Positions 56,415 through 64,000 of a stretch of 64,000 nucleotides of DNA are shown in pieces. The DNA lies in contig VDFB02275595.1 in the NCBI GenBank assembly GCA_007258455.2, positions 48,167-112,166 of the forward strand, read 5' to 3'. The notes under the pieces were generated by a model. The model had not been told where the DNA came from. It ran no database searches and saw only the letters and a list, made by a program, of their open reading frames with translations. This DNA comes from Sequoia sempervirens. Its lineage: Eukaryota > Streptophyta > Pinopsida > Cupressales > Cupressaceae. The position numbers were made by a program, and so were the translations under genes. Each line of letters starts with the position of its first letter. The first letter of the stretch is position 1.

Positions 56415-57229
56415 ATTGTTGGATCTAGTCGAACTATGATGATGATTTAATGCTACTGTGATCTGCTATAAGTTTATCTACTTTTTGGTTTCATTATGTA
56501 CTGTTGTTCATGTATAAAAACACTCAGAAAATTACATCAGCACACTAGGGTTTAGTAGAAATTGGAAATCAGAAAAACTAGGGCATCATTTTATATTACA
56601 AAAATCGGAAATTTTGTAAAAATATTGCTTGGGATATTTCAGTGATATCATGGGTTCGAATGTGCAACTGAGTGAGGAAGAGGACGATGAAATTGTGGTC
56701 TCCAAAATTGCTAGATGGTATGAAAGGTATCAAAAGTATAAGGATCTTCTAACATACCAAGAATATGTAAGATTGACAGGAATGGATATACCCGTGAGTG
56801 AGGAGATTAACAGAATCTTTGATGCATACTTAGATGACCTTGAGACTATCAAGGATACAAAATCTTTTGATGGTTACTACATGAGGAAAAGAAAGGAAGA
56901 GGAAGAACAGTCAAACAGTGATGAAGATATGATAGAGCAACCCAAAGAAGAACCAAGAATGTGTGTTGAAGATGCGCCAATGATTGTTGATGTCCAGGAA
57001 ACATTGTTGGATCTAGTCGAACAATGATGATGATTTAATGCTACCGTGATATACTATAAGTTTATCTACTTTTTGGTTGCATTATGTACTGCTGTTCACA
57101 TATAAAAACACTCAGAAAATTATATCAGCACACTAGGGTTTAGCAGAAATTGAAAATCAGAAAAACTAGGGCATCATTTTATGTTACAAAAATCAGAAAT
57201 TTTGCAAAAATATTGCTTGGGATATTTCA
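56415..57229 (+). repeat. 227-bp direct repeats: truncated LTR ends of the outer element
   Basis: 56415-56641 and 57003-57229 are aligned copies of equal length, offset by 588 bp, with scattered differences. Both end TTGGGATATTTCA. The first is followed by the degraded primer site and the second by the target duplication, so they are the ends of the 5' and 3' LTRs. Confidence 0.8.
56629..57027 (+). CDS. 132-codon acidic open frame, probable gag N-terminal relic
   Basis: The frame sits just after the primer site, where gag should start; MGSNVQLSEEEDDE at 56650 is a likelier start than the annotated first ATG. The sequence is acidic and helical (IARWYERYQKYKDLLTYQEYVRL, RKRKEEEEQSNSDEDM). It runs into the truncated 3' LTR for its last residues, so its natural C-terminus is lost. 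No named domain is recognised. It is the only coding part left to this element. Confidence 0.5.
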   Translation: MGYFSDIMGSNVQLSEEEDDEIVVSKIARWYERYQKYKDLLTYQEYVRLTGMDIPVSEEINRIFDAYLDDLETIKDTKSFDGYYMRKRKEEEEQSNSDEDMIEQPKEEPRMCVEDAPMIVDVQETLLDLVEQ

Positions 57230-59945
57230 AAGGATGTCCTTTAGCCTCTACTCTTTATGTGTTTGCTATTGAGGTCTTTAGACATCTTCTTGCCAATTCT
57301 ATTTCCCAAAATTTGGTCAAAGGCATTTCTTTGCCCAATTCCTCAGCTCAATTAGTTAATGGCATTCGGTTTATGACTCTTTTCTTACTCTTTTGGAAGA
57401 TGAAGGTAACATCAAACAAGCCCTATATTGTCTAGATAGTTTTTGTAAAGCATCAAGTTCTAGCATTCAATGGCAGAAAAATCAATGTTATAGGCAATCT
57501 TTCTCACTTAAGCCTCCCTAGCTTGACACTTTTGGGTGGAGATGATTGAGCATGGAGAAATTTTTGGATTCCTAGACAATTCATTTTCCTTTCAAGCCTC
57601 CTCGTCCTATATATGGCAAGCTATTATCTCCAAAATTAAAAAGAAGTTGGCTTATTGAATTACCAAGCCTCTTTCTTTGGCAAGGAAATTCCAAGTATGT
57701 TCAAAGATCTTGATAGCTACTCACGTTTACTACTCCTATTAGGCTCCTTCTAAAGCTTCCTACTAGAAGCTTGAGAAGTTTCTTAGGGACTTTCTTTGGG
57801 CCTCCTCTAAGAATCATAGAGGTTTCCATCTTGTGACTTGGGAGTTTTGTTATCTCCCTCATGAATCTAGAGGGCTAGGTTTGAATTCCACTCAAGAGTA
57901 AGGATTAGCCTTGTGTGGCAATTGGATTATCTAAGCTCTTGAAGTCAACAAGGCTTGGAAAATCTTGGTGAGCCATTGCATCTCTACAAGTGTTCCCTAT
58001 GGGAGGCAAGCTTGGTAGGGGATTGCCTTCACACCCTTCTTATCATGAAAGAGCTCATCCAAATTCGGGTTCCTTTTGTGATGAAAAGCATTTGGAGAGC
58101 CTAGGCAGCCACTAAACCCTAGTTTGTTTGAAATGACAATGACTTTCGCATAGGGTCTTCTATTAGTCAACAATCTATATGGTGGTCTCTTGTTATTGTC
58201 CTCTAGCCAGGACTCCATGGGTCCATGCTTTGAGGCTTTTCAAAAAGGGGATCAAGACCCTTCCACATCTTTTTTCTAAGACTAGGAATTTTCTTACTTG
58301 GTTTGAAGCCAAAGATAAGTTTCAATTGTACAACTAGGACCTTGAAACCTTCCAAGTCGTTATTGCCTCTATAACACCAAAAATAATTCACAAGATTGGG
58401 GTTTGTTGTTGTAAGCCTAGGGGGAAAGATTGGAAAAGGTATCTTAACACACCATTTCGTAATTACAAGTCCCACAAGGGCTATTCCTAGCTCTCTTGGC
58501 ATTTTTTTTATATTGCTAATCGTTTACAAATATTCTATTCGTACAAGCATCAACATGAAACCAATACAAGCTCTTGCAAGCACAATCACGAGACTAATAT
58601 TAGATCCTTTTGAGCAACCACATTAGAAACCACCTATGAAATAACAAGAGTCACACTTAAAAACCCACTTATTTAGAAACCATCTCCACATTAGAAGCCA
58701 ACTATGGAAGACCAAGAGTCACAACTTAGAATTCCATAATAGATGTTCCATTGGCATTTGAACTTGGGTCTCCACATTGAGAGCTCAATGTTTTAAACTT
58801 TTAACCAATTAAGCTCAATTCCTTGGACACTCTCTGCATTTGTTTATGGTACACATTTTAAATCAAAGATGGTCGTTCCTCTTTGAGCATGTGACAACAT
58901 AGGTTTAAAACTATTTGGTCAGCTATTATAGAGCCAAAGCTTGTTCATTTTGCCTGGTGTATTATTTTCCAAGGCATTCTAGCTGGTTCTAGATTAACTC
59001 ATATTAGGATCAAGGATCTTTGATTCCCATTTTGTGGTCATCAAGACACTATCAAGCACCTTTTTTGGGTTTTTCCTATAACTTAGGTTGTGGGCTTAGA
59101 TTCATGATTTTTTCAAACCCTTTCAACCTAGGCTATTCTCATGGCATATGGTTTTGTTAGGGGATTGGCCTCAAAACCCCTCCAGATACACCCAAATTTG
59201 GCAAGCTTTTAGGGTGAAAATTATGGAAGAACAAGAATTCTACTTTATTTTTTAGATACTTAGTTGATACTAATTTCTCACTTTACACTAAGGCAATGAT
59301 TAGCTCTAATGTGTTTATGCAGATCCAAGTGCAAACCAACAAAGTTGCTCTTGAGATGGTACATAGCCAAGTGCTCTTGGATGGTTGGGGCAATGCCTCG
59401 TGCACTGTTGCCAAAGTCCCTCTTGACTCTTGCCTCTAGTCAAGGCCATTCTTCACCTTGTGAGCATCATTGAGGACAAAGCCAATCTAGCCATGGGGAA
59501 TAGGATGCACATTTTTATGATTCTCAGCCTCCTACAAGAAAAGCTAGGGACTGGTCTTCAAGAGGATGGTCTCAGCCCACTTGCCACCACTCTACTTCTC
59601 CCCAAGCTCCTAGCCATTGATATGGTGGTTGGCCAAACTTTGGCAAATTCTCCCACCTTGCTCTTGTTATATCACCTATTCATGACACTCAACCTCTTGA
59701 TGAAGACAAAAAAGATGACGATGGGAATATTTGTTGGGAGCCTCCAATGGATATTCTAGACCCCGCTGATGTCTCATCCTACTAGTGCTTTAGCTCTTGC
59801 CACATAGCGGCCTGTTTTTGTATTTTGTTCTGGGTTTTATCTCCATTTGGACTTTGGAGTGTGACTTCTTCCACCCACTTTTTTGTGAGAACGTGTAATA
59901 TTACTTTATAAATAGTAATACTGACACTTATTCATCCAAAAAATG
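57230..59945 (+). pseudogene. L1-type LINE remnant, right part: RT core to 3' end
   Basis: The RT reading resumes with GCPLASTLYVFAIEVFRHLL. The catalytic FADD box is corrupted near 57365, followed by SFLTLLEDEGNIKQAL. Further downstream are a reverse-transcriptase-associated zinc-finger-like segment (GHQDTIKHLFW near 59035) and 3' untranslated sequence. The end is a short A-rich tail (about 59937-59945). Stops are frequent. Confidence 0.78.
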
Positions 59946-60324
59946 AATTATAAACTTAAAAAATTCAAAAGATCTCTACCCAATTCGTGATTAGCAGGAA
60001 ATGAAGTTGCAGCGTATTCATTTAGACAGGCATTAACTCCATGATGGTGTTATAGTTCCTCATATCTCCATTCCAATAAAAATTCAAATAATTGCCAGGG
60101 GTTTGTGGTGTAATGGTGGGTGTGACCAAGGTTTAAACCACCTCGCTGCATAAGGCTACATGGAACTCCAGTGGACATACTTGTAGAGCTTATTCAATAA
60201 GACTATACATAACTCCATGTGCCGAGGTTGTGGTGTGACGATTGCAAAGAATAATCCAATGTAACCCATGTTTCCAAATTTTAAGAATATGATTTGAAAC
60301 AAAACCAAAAAACATTACAAATAC
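59946..60324. other. Intron 1 segment next to exon 1, with a possible SINE
   Basis: At about 60094-60250 a tRNA-like A-box (tggtgtaatggtggg) and B-box (ggtttaaacc) occur about 20 bp apart, and gttgtggtgtgacg recurs near the end. The boxes suggest a tRNA-derived SINE, but no poly(A) tail or duplication is clear. The host donor lies at 60324. Confidence 0.3.
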
Positions 60325-60739
60325 CTGGAACAGAACTTGCATTGCCTGCAACTAAACTGTGCGGTTCATAAACATAGACGAATTCCCCAGCACCTACTGC
60401 AAGCAACCCATTAGAAGGAACAACAGGTGCCCAAGCAACTGCCCTGATTTCGTCCTCGACATCATCATCATTGTCGTCATCATTATCCTTCATTCTGTTC
60501 TTCTGGTATTGTAAGGGTTGTAGAATTTGCTGAAAAAAGGGACCAATTGGCTCCTCCTCTTCTCCTTCTGGAAGTTCGGAGGTGGTGATGACCACAAATG
60601 GGCCTGCTCCGTATGCCACCCATCCGAAGCCCACGAAATCAGGGATCCAATCTATGGCGGTTATGGTAGAATTTGGAGCGGGTGGAATGCACTGAATTGG
60701 TTGAAGTTGCAGCGGTTCGAACTCCTGACCTGTATCCAT
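60325..60739 (-). CDS. DMXL/Rav1-family WD40 protein, first coding exon
   Basis: The first ATG in the frame is at 60739, three codons after an in-frame TTG and six after a TAG stop, so this start is well supported. The exon encodes 138 residues plus one base: an N-terminal WD40-like strand set (ITAIDWIPDFVGFGWVAYGAG), an IGPFFQQIL motif typical of the plant family, an acidic run (DNDDDNDDDVEDE), then VAWAPVVPSNGLLAVGAGEFVYVYEP. The donor is CCAG|GTATTT. The next codon is completed by AA from exon 2. No TATA box can be assigned with confidence upstream. Confidence 0.87.
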
Positions 60740-61059
60740 TTCCAATTCAGATCTCTAAATGCAAATCGATCGGCCCATTCAAGTCGATCACTGTAAGTCC
60801 GATCTATTTTAAAGTTTTGTTATTAAAGACATATTTTCCCTTTTCGGTAACTACATATGCATTTATGTCTTATAACACGAAATTTTTTATCGAGCATTTT
60901 TCAACTTAGAGGATTCGACTTCGTGTTTGTAAATTTTAGGTGATTTTAGAGAATAGTTATTCATTAAAACGTTTAAAAATATATATTTTTCTTTTCTTTT
61001 ATTTTTTCTAAATTTAGATAATATACTAAATATTTGTAATATATTTGTTTAATATAAGG
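60740..61059. other. 5' flank and likely promoter region of the host gene
   Basis: Very AT-rich sequence between the start codon and the MITE. Several TATA-like stretches (for example near 60980) occur, but AT content makes them uninformative. Confidence 0.4.
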
Positions 61060-61546
61060 TAGGGGAGAGGGGCCTATTGTGGAGCAGGGTCTAATAGTGG
61101 GAATAGAAGTAGTCCACAGTGGGCCCCATAATAGAGCATCTTAATATCCAATTGCAAAACACTTTTTATCCATAAAATACACAAACAGCGCAGCGGCAAG
61201 CTGCGATGCCTCTCTTCTGAGAGGTCTTAAGTTCAAATCGCATCATACAATATAAAAAAAAAAATACACAAACTGACAAATCATGTGATGCCACATCAGT
61301 GCACCAATAAAACATGACTTAGTGCACCACTATCAATCTCACTATTTTTTTGGCCCTTTTTGGATACCTCAACAAAAAGCATGTTGATGTGGCATCACAT
61401 TTGATGATGTGACCCTAAAACGAAATATAGAAGCACATGAGTTGCCAAATAAACTGTTGTACAAAATTGGGATTGATTTGAAATTTTCACATAGGATTTT
61501 GAAAAACACAAAGTTAGGATGCTCCACTATGGGCCCCTCTCCCCTA
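61060..61546. mobile_element. MITE with 27-bp terminal inverted repeats
   Basis: 61060-61086 and 61520-61546 are inverted repeats matching at 25 of 27 positions, starting TAGGGGAGAGGGGCC. A TA at each outer edge could be the target duplication, pointing to a Tc1/mariner-type (Stowaway-like) origin, though a 3-bp class is not excluded. The element is 487 bp, non-coding, and contains a SINE (61187-61260). It lies about 320 bp upstream of the host start codon. Confidence 0.82.
61187..61260 (+). mobile_element. Minimal tRNA-derived SINE, 74 bp
   Basis: A perfect 13-bp target duplication (aaaatacacaaac at 61174-61186 and 61261-61273) flanks the insert. The insert has an A-box-like gcgcagcggcaagc, a hairpin cctctc-ttct-gagagg where an anticodon arm would be, and a strong B-box gttcaaatcgc. 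It ends in an A-rich tail. It is hardly more than a tRNA-like head plus tail. Confidence 0.85.
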
Positions 61547-63600
61547 GTAGGTGTTTTCCACTACTTATCGATTTAGTTTTTATTTCTAGTGAGAGTCTTT
61601 GAGATAAAATATTATTTTATTCTTATGAACAACATGTTTATTTTATGGTTCTTCAACAATTCCTTTTTTTTAATTATTAATCAAACTATTATTTTATGTT
61701 TCTTCAACAATTCTCTTTTTTTAAATATTAATCAGACTATTATTTACAATTGTGAGTAGCATAGTAGGTTGATTATTAGTTTATGGATTCCAATGCAAGA
61801 GTTTATAGATCAATGACTCACTTTATTTTTTACACCAATTTTGTGTTATAAAAATGATGTTTGCACCTAAAGATCAAATCTTTAATTTATGGATTTGATC
61901 TTTGATTCATGGAATCAACCTCTATTTGTGGGTTTGATTTGTGCACTCTTGATCTCCTAAAATGTGTTTACCTTGAGTATTTATTTGAATTTGTGTTCTA
62001 AATTTTTTGGTCTTTACAATTGCCGCTAGAGTTTGTTTTGTAAGGGATTTTTCTTTATTCAAACACCTTGAATAGATTCAATAATGTGAATAAGATCAAA
62101 GTTGCACCAAGAAATCATGTAATATGCCTAATTTCTCCTCATCATGTAGATTTTGATGTGAGTTGATACTCTAATGATGCAATACTCTCTCTACATGATA
62201 ATTAATTATTCAATAAGAGGCTAGTGGATGAATGCTTGTAATGAATTAGGGTTTATCCTTTTATACAATAGGCTAGCATGCAATTTGAATGCTTTTGTGC
62301 TCAAGTTTGCAAGTAACTACTAGTAGGAAGGGGCTTGGCTTGGGACTAGGATTAAATTTGAATTTGAAGGCCCAAGGGTCAAATCAACGTTACAAAATTG
62401 AACCATTATATATTTGACCCAAAGTATAGGATGGGTAATATGCCAATTGGACTTGAATCTATGGGATGTGTGAAGGTAGATTTAAGTTCATATGCTTTCA
62501 TGTTGAAATATACCACTTGTACACTAGTTGTTGCATTTGGGCCAACTTAGTCAAAGTGAGCCCAAAATGAAGGGAAAAGTGTAGGGTGTGCAATTTTCAC
62601 CTTTACAATTTACACCCAATTTGACTTGCACGTGAAATAAAATGAAACTAGCACTTGCACCAAAAGGGGTGCAAGGGTTACGCCGATAGAAAATTATATA
62701 TAAGTTAATATGTTAGAAAGTACAATTTGATATGTAAATAGAAGATACATTCATTTAATTTACAATATTTCATGTATTGAATAGTATTTTTGTCTATATA
62801 ATTTTGAAATACAATCTTAAAATACATACAATATTATTTTTGTCATTCTATTAATCATGAAATATGAAGAATTTAAGAATTAGTTATTTGTTACCCTAGT
62901 ATTAATAAAATATATGTACGTAGCAATAAGCTCAAGAAAATAAACATACACTTAACTATGACTAGATGCTTGTAGTTGACATACATTTTATAAACAACAT
63001 TCAAATTCATCCTAAAATGGATTTGAAAATTCCAAAGAAAATTCAAAAATCTTGGAACCATCTAGGTACTCCGATCAGATCATATTAGGGGCCAAGTAAC
63101 CCTGCGTACAAGCTATTCGTGTGGTGAGCAGGGTTATTTAGAGTCTAGACCCTGAATGTGCTTTGTATGCGCAATTCTCAGATTCATAGCAACTTGGGGG
63201 AAATAGAAAACATGACAATATGACGAGGAGAAATCAAATTTAACGTCAATGTCAGGTTGTTTTTGATATGGTAATTTAACTTATTAAATGAAATAATGTT
63301 ATAACGGTAACAAGAGAATTTGCGAAAAAGTTGAAACTAAAGAAAAAAAGAATTCACACTTCTCAATGAAAAAAATCAAATAAATTATCTTGTACTAATA
63401 AAGTGTTGCGTGGAAAAGTTCAAAAACCCTACGTATTAAATATATAACAAATGGAACCGCATGGAAGAAGACACCCTAGAAGATGCATGCAGGGCTTGTA
63501 AGTTATGCGAAGAACACACTGGGTATTTGGGGAATGGGTGGAAAATGTTCAAATCATTTTAAACAGGAGAAACTAGGCAGTTGTAGAGGTAACGAGTGAT
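61547..63600. other. AT-rich non-coding DNA upstream of the host gene
   Basis: No coding potential. A tandem duplication of about 58 bp lies near 61640-61750 (ttcttcaacaattc motif twice). 62150-62700 has an LTR-like look without a partner. 63440-63520 is unremarkable. Confidence 0.5.
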
Positions 63601-63629
63601 TAAAAATGTTCAAATTGTTTTCAACAGGA

Positions 63630-63898
63630 GGAAGTTGTTGCAGAGATAGTGAATGATGAAAGTTTCCAACTTTGGAAAGCCATGAAATCAAGACTTAAGC
63701 AGGTGGTGGCAACAGTCAAGCTACCTGCAAAACTTTCAAGCTGAGAGTAGCAATTGTCCACAAATAGTATTATCCAATGAAGGTGAAGACAAAGATAGTT
63801 TTGTGGGCTTGAATGGAGTGGATGAATCCAGCAATTCTTGGAGTGAGGTAACTGCAAAACTGATAGCTGAGAGGATTAATCGTCCAACCGCTCTATGA
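63630..63898 (+). pseudogene. Possible terminal exon of an unidentified plus-strand gene
   Basis: A good acceptor (ttcaaattgttttcaacag) at 63611-63629 is followed by a protein-like frame EEVVAEIVNDESFQLWKAMK. A second frame, open from about 63690, reads SYLQNFQAESSN, then EGEDKDSFVGLNGVDESS and SWSEVTAKLIAERI, ending in TGA at 63896-63898. The two frames differ by one base, so a frameshift or a hidden splice separates them. The acceptor region is itself duplicated just upstream (63544-63600). I do not recognise the protein. Confidence 0.4.
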
Positions 63899-64000
63899 TT
63901 GCACAAGCTGTATGAACAATTTATGCAATAATCCAACCTATTGTTAATTTAAAATTGGGGATTTTAGTTGATTCTTCTTCCTAATTCTACTTGGTAGCCC

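Larger units (their letters stand above)
41304..57229 (+). mobile_element. LTR element inserted in the LINE, carrying further nested insertions
   Basis: It begins TGTAATGTCCC and ends GGGATATTTCA, and is flanked by exact aagga duplications (41299-41303 and 57230-57234). Removing it restores the LINE codons IYQ|GCPLAS. Its 5' LTR runs from 41304 to 41713, then past the copia insertion, to 56641. A degenerate initiator tRNA-Met primer site (TGATATCATGGG) follows at 56643. The interior is only about 360 bp with one 132-codon frame. The 3' LTR is truncated to 227 bp (57003-57229). It belongs to the same LTR lineage as the chromovirus at 12104-20833. Confidence 0.82.
35579..60324 (-). other. Intron 1 of the DMXL/Rav1-family gene, 24.7 kb
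   Basis: The intron begins with GT at 60324-60323 and ends with AG at 35580-35579 on the minus strand. Removing it joins a codon split as G + AA, giving Glu and an unbroken frame. It holds LTR-like copy B, a hAT-like element, a LINE, and the nested gypsy, copia and Tat-like stack. Most of its length is therefore later insertion. Confidence 0.85.

Noticed and set aside
61187..61260. A genuine tRNA gene
   Set aside because: There is no seven-base anticodon loop or paired acceptor stem, and the insert is flanked by a 13-bp duplication with an A-rich tail, which marks a retroposon.

Overview
This looks like nuclear DNA of a large-genome land plant. There are no bacterial operons, RNA genes or CRISPR arrays. 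The only host gene I recognise has a first intron of about 24.7 kb packed with retrotransposons, and almost everything else is nested or decayed mobile DNA. A gymnosperm (conifer type) is my best guess, from intron size, the mix of old elements and LTRs that open TGTAATGTCC. That is an inference; no feature here proves the lineage.

Host gene. A minus-strand gene for a WD40 protein of the DMXL/rabconnectin-3/Rav1 family (RAVE complex, V-ATPase assembly) has its first coding exon at 60325-60739 and a large second exon at 32846-35578. The exons join in phase (G + AA = Glu) across intron 1 (35579-60324). Exon 2 ends at a good donor just before the Rav1 C-terminal region should begin. I find no third exon downstream in the window, so intron 2 is longer than 32.8 kb, or the gene is broken. 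If the gene is intact, everything from 1 to 32845 also lies inside it.

Intron 1 is a stack of insertions. A decayed L1-type LINE (about 39700-41303 and 57230-59945) was split by a plus-strand LTR element (41304-57229, TSD aagga). That element's 5' LTR contains a 5'-truncated minus-strand Ty1/copia element (41714-44163 and 54666-55931). The copia element is split by a young, nearly intact minus-strand Tat-like Ty3/gypsy element (44164-54665) with 2127-bp LTRs and two RNase H domains.

Left arm (1-32845). 1-5400 is an old plus-strand chromovirus remnant, split by a 3.3-kb minus-strand non-autonomous LTR element (1327-4654). 5401-10616 is a decayed plus-strand copia element. 12104-20833 is a nearly intact minus-strand chromovirus (TSD ggaat; one 1610-codon frame broken by two stops). 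Its empty target site survives as a paralogous copy at 22783-23053. 21180-22770 is a giant CT-rich tract. 23450-28990 is another decayed plus-strand chromovirus carrying a hAT-like insertion (26887-27650). Two more hAT-like elements lie at 29821-31224 and 31492-32411.

Right arm (60740-64000). Upstream of the host gene lie a 487-bp MITE (61060-61546) with a 74-bp tRNA-like SINE inside it, AT-rich non-coding DNA, and a possible plus-strand exon relic near 63630-63898.

All counts and alignments were made by eye. No database search was possible.
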